Part shown: piece after piece, positions 33,051 to 42,895 of the stretch
Numbering within the stretch: position 1 is the first letter of the stretch
Layout: every line of letters starts with the position of its first letter
Source of the DNA: Zygnema cylindricum
Taxonomy: Eukaryota > Streptophyta > Zygnematophyceae > Zygnematales > Zygnemataceae
Length of the DNA: 64,000 bases
NCBI GenBank assembly: GCA_037447655.1
Contig: JBBHKE010001989.1
Location: 189,779-253,778 of the forward strand
Reading direction: 5' to 3'
Notes under the pieces: model-generated
The model's database searches: none
Seen by the model: only the letters and a program-made list of their open reading frames with translations
Told to the model about the DNA's origin: nothing
Position numbers and translations under genes: made by a program

Positions 33051-34834
33051 GGACAACATCCGAGGTAATGCCACAACACGAAGTGGAAACCGATGAGGAA
33101 CTTGATGAGACACCGGAAATGGAAGATAGGGGAGCTGAAAATCTTCCTAAACGAAACCCAAGGATGCCTTCCATACCGGCTTCCGATTTTGAAGGGGGAA
33201 GAAGAAGTAGTAAACGACTTCAAGAAAGACAAGTAAATAACCAACTCACGAATATGTCTAACCCAGATGAACCTCGGACATACTTAGAGGCTATAACCAC
33301 ACCAAAAAGTAGCCGGTGGATCACTGCAATAAATAAAGAAATGGCCTCCATCATGGAAGCCAATACATGGGAGTTGGTAGATTGCCCACCGAACCTATAA
33401 TCGATCGGATGTAAGTCGGTTTTTAAACTTAAATTAAACCCAAACAATACCATTGAGATGTACAAAGCTAGGTTGGTTGCAAAAGATTATACTCAAAAGG
33501 AGGGGATAGACTATGAAGAAACCTTTTCACCAGTAGTCAGATTTCCTTCTGTTAGAATTCTCTTAAGTTTAGCTGCAGCAGAGGATATGAAAATACACCA
33601 GATGGATATTAAAACGGCCTTTTTGCACGGAGATTCGAAAGAAAAAATTTACATGATGGAACCGGAAGGATTCGTGGAAAGTGGGGAAGAAAGCAAGGTA
33701 TGCAAACTAATAAAATCACTTTATGGGCTTAAACAAGCCCTACGACAATTGAATATAAAGCTAGACAATTTTTTGACCGTTTTGGGGTATATGAGAATTA
33801 GTTCAGATCACTCCATATATTTATTTAATGATGAGAATGGAGTGATATTTATTGCTATTTATGTGGATGATTTGTTGGTCTTAAGCAAGTCGTTAGATAA
33901 GATTAACAAACTAAAACGGGATCTTAAAAGCCGTTTTCATATAAAAGATCTCGGCAAAGCAAAATACATTTTGGGAATTCAGATGGAGAGAGATAGAGGG
34001 AATAGGATTATAAGACACACTCAAAAAAAAGCAATCGGAGATACGCTAGAAAAATTTCAGATAGAAAAAACAAACGAATGTACTACTCTCATGGATCTGA
34101 AAAAAGTGTTTGAAGGGAGTGAAGAGAGAGGAATATTGATCATTAATGATGAGATGGATGAGAAAGAAAGAAAATTTATGGAAAATTTCCCTTATCGACA
34201 GATTGTAGGAAGTTTAATCTATTTTAAAGACTGTTCCCATCCGGATATAGCAGCACCTGTAGGGGTCCTTAGTAGAAGTCTAAATGAACCAAAAAAGAGA
34301 GACTGGGAGGCTACCAAAAGGGTGATGAGGTATCTGGTGGGGACAAGGGAATTGTGGTTGCATTTGGGAGGGGAGCACACTCACATCACCACCTGGAGTG
34401 ATGCCAGTTATGGAGATGTGCCTTTAAGGCGGTGTACGACTAGATATGTGTTGCAAACTGGATGTGGTGCATGTTGTTGGAGTAGCAAGCAACAAAAAGT
34501 AGTTTTTCAGTCCACTATAAAGGCTGAATACATGGCTTCTTGTGCTGCCACCAAAGAATTAATGTGGGTTAAATCTCTTCTTGAAGAACTTAGGTTTATG
34601 AAGTCTGGAACTCAAAATGTATTTTGTGATAATCAAGCTGCTATCTCTATTGCAGCTAATCCGAAACATCACTTCAAAGTTAAACATATAGATATTAGAC
34701 TAAGCTTTCTCAAAGAGAAGGTTGAAAATAAAATCATTAAACTGGTTTATACAACTGATAGAGAAATGATTGCAGACATAATGACAAAACCAGTGTCTTC
34801 CCCTAAGTTGATTTATTGCAGAGAAAACTATTGA
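33051..34834 (+). pseudogene. Element D reverse transcriptase-RNase H (458-codon open frame)
   Basis: After one TAA near 33398, the frame 33458-34834 is open without a break. RT: RLVAKDYTQKEGIDYEE, HQMDIKTAFLHGD, SLYGLKQALRQL and YVDDLLVLSKS (intact polymerase box near 33860). RNase H: TTWSDASYGD (active-site Asp), TIKAEYMASC with the expected Glu, and FCDNQAAISIAANPKHHF. It is the best-preserved pol domain here. Isolated from a working gag and protease it would still be non-autonomous, so the open frame more likely reflects chance or limited age than use. Confidence 0.85.
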
Positions 34835-34868
34835 TTAAAATTGAAAAGTGACTAAGAATTAAGGGGAG

Positions 34869-35758
34869 TGTTGAAAAGAGGTAATTAATAGTTCACTTCT
34901 TTCTATTTTAGTTATACTTTAAAATGAGAGAGTGAGGATCAAAGGCACGCCATGGCTGCCGCCATATTTAGAAAGTGGCATATTTTGAAGTAGATGATAT
35001 TTTATTAAAATGTTCCATACATCTGGATTTAAACTTGGGTGTTTCGTTCATTGTATAGTCGTTTGCCATATCCACTAAGGCGTCACCGAAACGATACACA
35101 TGACGGATTTCAAAGATATATAAACATTATCGTGACGGCTAATTAACATCAAACGAACGAAGAGGAACAATTCATGCACGTACGCGAATCTGAACCATGT
35201 AAAATATGTTTTGATCAGACGCCAAGCATTATAGCCGCCACCCAAAGTGAGATTTTGGCGGCATTCAGAGATTCTGTCACGCGGTGCCACGCGGTGCCTG
35301 ATTATTTGATACCAAAGAAGATGGGAGGAGAAACCATGGCTCCCGATTTGAGAGGTGTCACCTTGTAGACCATGTTGTACAATAGACGTACAATAAGTAC
35401 ATCGCCCATTGTACCTTCTGGTACTATATAGTGTTCCTATTGGACTACGGTTTAGTAGTAGGTAGTCGTGAGTAGGCAGACCAAGACTTAGTGATATTTA
35501 GGTACCTCTCTCTAAGAGAGCTTGTAACTATAAAAGTCATCTTTGACCAGCCATAACTTACTGCTCAAAAGAGCAAATTCAGCGATTCTTTTTGCGTTTG
35601 ACTGAAGGGTGTCTGTTCCTCACAGGGGTGAGGGTGGTCATAATATTTGTGTGCCTGTGTGGCACTTATTCACTGGGAAAGTGGAAGGCTCAAATATTAT
35701 CCTAGAGCCTTTACATTGGTTGCTTATTCTATGGGTTAATGGAGACCACCAAATTTTA
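34869..35758 (+). repeat. Element D 3' LTR
   Basis: 890 bp, preceded by AATTAAGGGGAG. It ends AAATTTTA where the 5' LTR has AAATTTCA. The terminal ATG (ATGGAGACC, near 35739) is intact. Leader hairpins are CCTCAC-AGGG-GTGAGG (near 35616-35631) and GTGCC-TGTGT-GGCAC (near 35650-35664). Confidence 0.9.
35007..35095 (-). other. tRNA-like unit in D 3' LTR (antisense)
   Basis: Minus strand: A-box-like CTTAGTGGATATGGC, B-box-like GTTTAAATCC and TTTT (complement of 35007-35010). The T-stem is weak. Confidence 0.45.
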
Positions 35759-35763
35759 ACTAC

Positions 35764-35957
35764 TCAGGGGAGCAAATCCAGAGATTTTTTTTGCTATCAA
35801 CTCACGCGAGTCTTGTATTCATAAGGGTGAACGTTGTTAGAGTTTTTTTCTGCCATGGTGGCAGTTATTTTTTTTTAAACACAAAGGGGTCAAAGTTATC
35901 TTAGGAGATTTGTGTGAGCTGCCTACTTAGAGGACCAATGGAGGTCTCAGAGTTGCA
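35764..35957 (+). repeat. Element C 3' LTR, final part
   Basis: The U5 tail of the C LTR resumes after D, ending ATGGAGGTCTCAGAGTTGCA. The next base begins minus-strand RNase H sequence of element G, so the LTR terminus is joined to an unrelated inverted element. Confidence 0.8.
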
Positions 35958-37500
35958 CTGGTTTATACTCTAAACTGATTATTTTTTCTTCTATATTCTC
36001 TCTAACAAAGATAAGTCTATTGTCCATATGTTTGGCTTTAAAGTGGTGTTTAAGATTGGCAAAAATAGCTATGGCTGCCTGATTATCACAAAACACTTTC
36101 AAGAAACCACTCTTAAATGACCAAGCTCTCCTAGCAAGGTTTTCACCCTCATTAATTCTTTTACAGGAGAGCAAGAGGCTATGTACTGAGCCTCCATGGT
36201 GGACTGAGCAATGACCTTTTGCTTCTTTCTGCTCCAGCAGCAAGCTCTATCACCCACATTCAATATATACCTAGACAAGCATCTCTTTATATAAGCATCC
36301 CCATAACTGGTATCACTCTAAGTGGTGATGTTAGTATTGTTCCCACCCAAATGCAACCATAAATCTCTAGTCCCTATGAGATATCTAAGGACTCTTTTAG
36401 ATGCCTCCCTATCTTTCTTAGTGGGAGCATTCATAATCTTACTTAGACTTCGTACAGCTGCAGCTATGTCTGGTCGGGAATAATTGATAAAATATATCAA
36501 ACTGCCCACTACTTGTCTATAAGGAATTGTCTACATAAATCTTTTCTCTTCATGGCCTAACTCGTCATTGAAGATTATAACTCTCTTTTCCACACTCCCC
36601 TCACATCCCTTCTTTAGTTATATTGGAGTGGTACAATTATTAAACTTGTTCATTTGGAATCTTTCTAACATGTTTCCAATGCCCTCTTTCTGAGTTTATC
36701 TAATTATCTTTTTATCTCTGTCTCTCTCTACCTGAATTCTTAAAATAAACCATGTTTTGCCCATATCTTTCATCTGAAATTTACCTTTAAGATCCGTTTT
36801 CAACTTCTTAATCTTATCCATAGATTTACTTAAAAGAAGCAAACCATTAACATAAGTTGCAATAAATGTAATTGTTTCCTCATCTTTAAACAAATAAATT
36901 GAGTGATCTGAGCTGATCCGAATGTATCCCAAACCTGTAAGAAACTCATCGAGCTTTTTATTCCATTGTCGGGCGCCTGTTTGAGCCCATACAAATTTTT
37001 TGATCGATCGGCAAACCTTGCTCTCCTCCCCTTGCTCCACAAATCCTTCAGGCTGTTGCATAAAGATCTCCTCTTCCAACTCTCCATGTTGGAAGGTTGT
37101 CTTGATATTTATTCAATGTACTTTCATTTCTCATGCTGCTGAGAGACAGAGAATTATCCGAACGCATGGAAATCTGACGATCGGGGCAAATGTCTCCTCG
37201 TATTCAATTCTCTTTTTTTGGTAAATCCATTCCCCACTAACCGTGCCTTGTAGCCCTCAATGGTGTTATTCAGGTTAAGTTTCAATTTAAATACCCACTT
37301 ACACCGGATTCGCTTCCTGTTAGGAGGAGAGTCCACCAATTCCTATGTATCCGCTGCCATAATCGAAGGTATCTCCTCATTAATGGCTGTCTTCCACCGG
37401 TTCTTTACAGGACAGTTCATCGCCTCACCATAAGTTTAGGGTTCATCTGGGTGAGAGAGTTTGGTTACGTTGTTGTTAACTTATTTTTTTTGCATTCTTT
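35958..37500 (-). pseudogene. Element G reverse transcriptase-RNase H (broken, truncated)
   Basis: RNase H: the conserved MEAQYIAS-like block near 36200, CFCDNQAAIAIFANLKHHFKA-type block near 36060-36100 and TTWSDTSYG remnants near 36310. RT: YFINYSRPDIAAAV near 36460, the box reading YVNGLLLL near 36850 (both catalytic Asp positions altered) and the LEEEIFMQQPEGFVEQGEE block near 37050. Stops and shifts separate the pieces. Confidence 0.8.
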
Positions 37501-39100
37501 TGTTGCTTCTCTTTCCACCCTCAAACTTTGATGTCGGAATAGATGGCTCTCGTGGATTATTTTGAACAATTTCGACGTCTCCTCTATCTCTTAATTCCAG
37601 ATCTATTTCCACCATGTCTTCCGTATCAGTTGGAGTTGGTACTAGGGGTTCCACGGCCGAATCCTCCTCAATGTGATTTGTACGTGCAAGATCATTATCT
37701 CATTGGAAAATTTGATAGTTTGGAATCTCAAAGTCATCAGAATTTTCTAACTCAAATATGATTTTGAGTGTCTTTGTATGCTTAAAAGGATCTATAGATT
37801 TCCATTCATCCATAACCAATATATGCTTGACTAGGATTATATCTTCTCTTTTGGGATCATAGACTATATATCGTTTTACATCTTCATCATATCCTAGCAA
37901 ATATCCTTGTTTTCCTCTCGGATCTAACTTCCAATTTTATTGATTTATGTCTAGACTAAACAATTGACTACCAAAAATCTTAAAGTGTGAAACATTTGGT
38001 TTCTGGCCGGTCCATCTCTCATAAAGAGTTTAGCTTTTTACTACCAAAATAAAAATTATAATCTTGTGATAGTTTGCACAGTTCATTGTTTCCGCCCAGA
38101 ATCTCTTTCGTATCTTCTTATCTGATAACATACTCCTGGCACTATTACTTAATGTCCAATTTAACCTCTCGGCTACTCCATTGTGCTCAGGATTTTTAGG
38201 GACTGTCTTTCGATGTTGCACTCCATCTTCTCTAAGAAAATCCTTAAACTAATTCGAAGTATGCTCTCCCCCATTATCACCCCTTACTCTCTTAATGGCG
38301 GTTTCATGGAGTTTCTCACTTTAGGCTATATATTTCATAAAAATCTGTGGGACCTGTGATTTATTTTTCAAAAAAAACACTCTAGAATACCAAGACCAAC
38401 GGTCAGTGATTTTCATCATAAACCTCTTACCCCAGGGTGAAGGCACTTTGGCCGGTCCCCAAATATCACTGTGTACCAAGTCTAAAACTTTTTCTCCTTT
38501 ATAAGTGGCTTCCTTTGGGAAGGGTAACCAATGTGCCTTACCTTGATCACAACCACTACAGTCACTTAGGTTTCATTTTCTCCAAACTGAATTCCTTCCA
38601 CTCTTCCCATCTTTTTCATTTTTTTTAACTTATCTAAATGCACTTGTCCAAGCCCCTTATGCAACAACATTATATCATGAAATCCAACATAATAAATTTT
38701 CTTCTTTTCATTGCTTAAAATCAGCCTAAACATCCATTGGCTACCATTTTCAACAGTGAAATAAACTTCCTCCTCAAAACACTTCCTATTCAAATCTAGC
38801 TGTATAAGTTCCCTAGCTACTGCAAGTCTCAAAACCCTTACCCTTATCATCTAACATAGACGTTGAGATGAGGTTTTTTTTTAGCTCTAGAATAAACAAC
38901 ACATCAGAGAATATCACTATAAATGTCTTCCCCACCACTAAAACTTTCAGATCTACCAATCCTACCAAAGTGGAAGTGACTACCCTCCCATCTTTACACT
39001 GTATCTATACGGTGGGAATATTTCTCATCTTAGTGAACAAGTGTTTGTCTTTACACATATACATGGAGACACCCGAATCCAGATCTTACATCGTTCACGT
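37501..39100 (-). pseudogene. Element G integrase-protease (broken)
   Basis: Integrase C-terminal block YDEDVKRYIVYDPKREDIILVK (spanning about 37830-37900), the core with EHNGVAERLNWTLS near 38170 and SDNGGEHTS-like sequence near 38265, and the finger region near 38560-38660. Protease: DLDSGVSMYMCKDKHL near 39035-39085, DSG intact. At least eight in-frame stops are present. Confidence 0.75.
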
Positions 39101-40234
39101 TTTAGTCCTCCAAAAGTACATTTATGTTTTCGAGGAATTTCGACCTCGGTCTTTGCCTCCAACTCCTCATCCAACAAGAGCTCATTGTCCTCGTCATCGA
39201 AATCCTCCTCATGTACCTATGTCACAAGAGCCTTTATTTTTCCTCTTAAAGTTCCACAGATATGCCTATATTTTAAACGAAGTTCAAATAGCTAGGTGTA
39301 TTCCACCATATAGTGCTCTCGTTTTTTACAAAAATTACACAAACCCTCGGGAGCCCTCAGTCCGAACTCATCGGTCTAATTTTTCTGCCCCCCCCCCCCC
39401 CTCGATAATTTTCGATTGGTTTTCTGGAATCCTTGTTCCTCGAATCGGTTGTGGCTGCCAAGGCTTGCCCACTCTTTCCTCCCCTTCGGATCTCAATCAT
39501 ATTCTCCCGAATGAGAATCATCCCTACCACATAATTTCATATCCACCTTCCATATCCACCTTGAGTCTGGCAAGTCCAGCACACGATTGACTATATTCTT
39601 GAAATCATATGGTAACTTCATGAGCAAGCAGTTAACCTTTTTCTTTTCAGTTTCTACTTTTCCACCACTCTCTAGCTCCATGAAAAGTGTTGCGAGCTCA
39701 TTAAAAAAATTCAACATCTTCCCCCCTTTGTATACACATGCATTGATTTTCTGATTAGCTAACTCTTATTGCTTAATCCTACCACTTCCGTACATCTCTA
39801 TGAGAGCCACCCAAAGATCGGATGCCCTCTCTACCTGCAAATGACGAGATGCAAGCCCTTGAGTAAGATAACAGAGGATGAAGTGCTTTGCCACCATATT
39901 GTTATAGTCCCAGGTATCAGTATCATTCTCCTTGTTCCTCGAAATAGGTGACATGAATGCTGAACCGGTTGCTATCAGTGTGATCGTCTCTTTCTCCTTT
40001 CCTTTATCCACCACATCCTCTTCTTTTGTCTATTCTGTTGGAGATATTTGTGCATATTTGGTGAATCTTCTTCCTCTAGACCCTTGAGGGATGCGAAGAT
40101 CGGATAGACGCCCACACGTCAGCTCACTATTCCCCAAAACCTTTTCTCACATAGAGTTTCTGTCATCATACTCTCCGAGTATATGAAGCAGGTTCCATTA
40201 AAGATAGGCACCCTAAGTGGGTTGGCCCATAACC
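39101..40234 (-). pseudogene. Element G gag with primer-binding site (broken)
   Basis: The zinc knuckle near 39310-39350 is decayed: CNFCKKREHYMVEY, with the last Cys lost. A 14-base G run (minus strand) at 39388-39401 shifts the frame. The open pieces 39493-39717 and 39766-40014 hold the ELATLFMELES and TDTWDYNNMVAKHFIL blocks. The primer site (complement of 40222-40234) reads GGTTATGGGCCAA, one mismatch to the consensus. Confidence 0.8.
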
Positions 40235-41260
40235 TGCAATTCTAAGACCTCCATAAGTCCTCAGAATAGGCATATCACACGAAGCCTCTAAGATAACCCT
40301 GCCCCTTTGTGTTTCGACAAAAATAACTTTCACCATAGCATACAATAATTCTGACCACCTTCATTTCTGTGAAGATAAGACTCCTTTGAGTCGATTGCAA
40401 AAAGAATCTATAAATTTTCTCCCCTGAGCAGTAAGTTATGAAGGGTCAAAGTTGACATTTTGTACAGAAGCGCTTTGGGAGAAAAAGGACTACCTACCAA
40501 ATTTTCTAAGTCCTAAATCCTGCTATAAACCCTCTACTACTAGAGTACGGCACCAATCAAAATAATGTGTGGTACAGAAAGGTACAGGTGGCGAAGTACT
40601 TTCTGTACGATCATCGTACAGCATCGCCAAAAAGATGACGCTTACCATCTTCGGATTTGTTACCATATTCTGCGGAGATATGGCAAGTTCATAAGGGCGT
40701 GCCACGTGTCACTTAAGGTGGCGGTGACCTAAAATTGCCAAAACGCCTATTCCGCCATCTCGCCACCTATAGTGGACGTTTAATCAAATCGGATTCCAAT
40801 TCTAGCCGTCGAAAACAAATGCGCGGTATTTTTTTCGCGAATTATATTAAATCGTATTATACTAAATTGTATATATGTGTTAAGAATCTATTCGCGCCAT
40901 TTAATGAATTCGTCTACGTGTACACATTTATATATTTATCGAACCCTACATACTTCAACACTGATCCTAGACTAATAAGATAAATCTAACAACTACTAAC
41001 AACTTTGACGGACGGCAGGTACTAGGATCAAATCCTAGGTCTGTCAAGTTCCTTTTTGGTAAACCTACCAAACTACTACTTGTCCCTCTTTGGTCAGCAT
41101 AGGCAACCATGGCTCTAACTTCCTCTCCAACCTTTGGTGACTACGACTAGTGTGGGAGTTAAACAGAGGAGTTAGAGGTAGACCGCCCCCGCTTCTTTTC
41201 TGCATTTTAACTTTACAAGTTTTAACCTAGAAAATACTAAAATAACCTTTAATTTCTACA
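40235..41260 (-). repeat. Element G 5' LTR
   Basis: Read on the minus strand it starts TGTAGAAATTAAAGG at 41260 and ends AGAATTGCA at 40235. Leader hairpin GACTC-AAAG-GAGTC near 40382. The U3 has GTACAGAAAG / CTTTCTGTAC, a perfect 10-bp inverted pair (about 40571-40604), plus CACGTGTC G-box-like sequence near 40703. Confidence 0.85.
40960..41057 (+). other. tRNA-like unit in G LTR (antisense to LTR)
   Basis: Plus strand: A-box-like TAGACTAATAAGATAAATC (near 40969), perfect T-arm CTAGG ATCAAAT CCTAG (41022-41038) and a TTTTT terminator-like run at 41053-41057, 15 bases after the T-arm. One of the cleanest examples. Confidence 0.65.
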
Positions 41261-41424
41261 TTATCGACTCATGGGAGTCTTGTCTTTACAAGGGTGAAGT
41301 TGGTCATGGTTTTTGTCTGTTAGGGTGGCAGTTATATTTGTTAAAACACCAAGGGGTCAAGGTTTTTCTAAGGGCTTCGTGTGAGCTGCCCAATCTGAAG
41401 ACCAATGGAGGTCTCACAGTTGCA
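41261..41424 (+). repeat. Orphan plus-strand U5 fragment
   Basis: TATCGACTCATGGGAGTC leader hairpin, a CAAGGGTGAAG remnant and the terminal ATGGAGGTCTCACAGTTGCA. It belongs to the B/C-type LTRs. Its upstream part is absent because element G abuts it, and its end is joined to minus-strand gag of element I. Confidence 0.75.
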
Positions 41425-41627
41425 GCGGCCACTATATGAAGATGAGAAGTTAACAAAACTTGAGTGAGAGGCCCTATGATAAAGTGTCTCACTGCCATGT
41501 TGTTGTACTCCCACGTGAGAGTATCATTCTCCTCAATCTTTGGAACCGATGTCTCTATCGTAGTGGCAATGGGAGTAAGGGGCTCCTTCCCTTTCTTCTT
41601 TCCTCCCTTCAACACACTGCTCTCCCC
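41425..41627 (-). pseudogene. Element I gag, distal fragment
   Basis: Encodes KGKEPLTPIATTIE and ENDTLTWEYNNMAVRHFII-type sequence, the same block as element A gag at 805-2000. It ends abruptly at 41425 against the plus-strand U5 fragment. Confidence 0.75.
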
Positions 41628-42624
41628 TGCAATTATGTGTCCTCCATTGGACCATAGAATATAGGAAGCCTCTAGATAGTATTTAACTAACCCACTTCAA
41701 GCCACAACCATTGTTGTCCAAAAAGGCAAACAGACCGTTTGAATGCATCCCTGTGCAGCTTGGACTCCCCTGAGTCTGTAGCAAAAAGAACCACTGAAAA
41801 CGGCCAACCAGCCGATTAGTTATGAGGCAGTAAAAATTCCAATTTGTACAAACTCTCAAAGGGAGAGGTGACTACCTACCAAAATTTTCTAAGTCCTGAT
41901 TACCTCTAATAACTTCTATCTATTGAAGTACGGACCAATCAGATTACTGTACCGTACCAAAAAGTACTACTGCCGGTGTACCTTTTGTACAGCCTATGTA
42001 CGACAAGGCTATTAAGCGGACGCGTGTCTCTTTTTCACTCGTCCGTACGTTCCTCGGAATTCTCATGACCGAATGTCATCTCTCCACATGGCTCCAGGTC
42101 ATGCCACGTTACAAAACGCCATAGTGACCTTTCCGGGATCTCGGCGAAGACGTAAGACGTTGGATAAGAACCGGCATTAAATATTGTCCGTCGAAACCAA
42201 TGTCAGGTTTATTTGTTTCGTGCGCGATCCAGTCCGCACTGAATTTAACCTGATCTATGATGTTACATTTACATTTTTGTTAATCGGTTAAGGGGACGTA
42301 ATAAACTTTAAATATCAATCACACCCTATATACTCTAGCGAACATCTACAACAGACTGGTTAGAGCAGACGGCTACCCCACGCTCTACCGGTCGGGGGTT
42401 CGAGTCCTACTGAACTCAACCTTTTTGTGGAGAGTGACTTAAGGTCACTCTCTAACCCTGTCTATGGAGCTGAGGCAACCATGGCTCCATCACTTTCTCT
42501 CTCCTTCAGTGACTACAACAAGTATGGGGGTAAGAGAGAAGAGATGAAGACAAACTGCCTGCATGTTTCTTTTCCGCTAATATATTAAGACCTAGAAAAT
42601 AACAAAAAGCTAATTATTTCAACA
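41628..42624 (-). repeat. Element H 3' LTR
   Basis: 997 bp; minus strand start TGTTGAAATAATTAGC at 42624, terminus ATGGAGGACACATAATTGCA ending at 41628. It contains the GTACC...GGTAC pair (about 41962-41995), ATTGG CCAAT-type box and leader hairpins CGGC/GCCG and GACTC-AGGG-GAGTC in antisense. Confidence 0.9.
42345..42426 (+). other. tRNA-like unit in H 3' LTR (antisense to LTR)
   Basis: Plus strand: A-box-like TGGTTAGAGC (42358-42367), exact B-box consensus GGTTCGAGTCC (42397-42407) about 30 bases later, and TTTTT at 42422-42426. D-loop-like and T-loop sequences are tRNA-typical. The 3' half of the T-stem is imperfect and no acceptor stem forms. Confidence 0.65.
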
Positions 42625-42640
42625 CTCCCCTTTTTTTCTA
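42625..42640 (-). promoter_or_regulatory. Polypurine tract, element H
   Basis: Minus strand AGAAAAAAAGGGGAG abuts the 3' LTR start; the A run is longer than in elements B and E. Confidence 0.75.
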
Positions 42641-42895
42641 GTCTAATTTTAATTTTTCTTTCAACCCGCATTTGTCGCGACAATATTTTAATTTAGGAGA
42701 GGGCACAGGTTTGGTCATCATGTCAGCTACCATTTCTTCATCAAGTCTATACACAAGATTTAAATTTTATTTTCAACTTTTTCTCTCACGAAGCTTAATC
42801 TTATGTACATATGTTTTTCTTTCAAATGGTGTTTTGGATTGGCTGCAATTGCAATTGCAACTTGATTATCACAAAAGACTTCATGCACTCCCTCC

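Larger units (their letters stand above)
23394..35758 (+). mobile_element. Ty1/copia element D (nested in C, hosts E)
   Basis: LTRs 23394-24284 and 34869-35758, flanked by ACTAC (23389-23393 and 35759-35763). The internal region is split inside integrase by element E, flanked by CATCA. The LTRs are the shortest of the full set (about 890 bp) and start TGTTGAAAAGAGG. Gag and protease are dead, but the RT-RNase H frame is open for 458 codons. Confidence 0.9.
16346..35957 (+). mobile_element. Ty1/copia element C (degenerate, hosts solo LTR and D)
   Basis: 5' LTR 16346-17347, internal region to 21705, and a 3' LTR spread over 21706-22375, 23232-23393 and 35764-35957. The 3' LTR is split by a solo LTR (TSD CCAAT) and by element D (TSD ACTAC). 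Coding blocks occur in the correct order but are heavily mutated. The first 100 bp or so of the two LTRs differ while the remainder matches, so one LTR may be mosaic. No target duplication for C could be read: ACCTT on the left, CTGGT on the right. Confidence 0.8.
35958..41260 (-). mobile_element. Ty1/copia element G (minus strand, 3' end missing)
   Basis: 5' LTR 40235-41260, primer site, then gag-PR-INT-RT-RNase H running leftwards and stopping inside RNase H at 35958. The final RNase H codons, polypurine tract and 3' LTR are absent. Closest in sequence to the element B/C group. Many stops and shifts and a 14-base C run at 39388-39401 (plus strand) disrupt it. Confidence 0.85.

Noticed and set aside
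42345-42426. A real tRNA gene
   Set aside because: The A and B boxes and T-loop are good, but no seven-pair acceptor stem or clear anticodon arm can be drawn, and the unit repeats inside LTRs.
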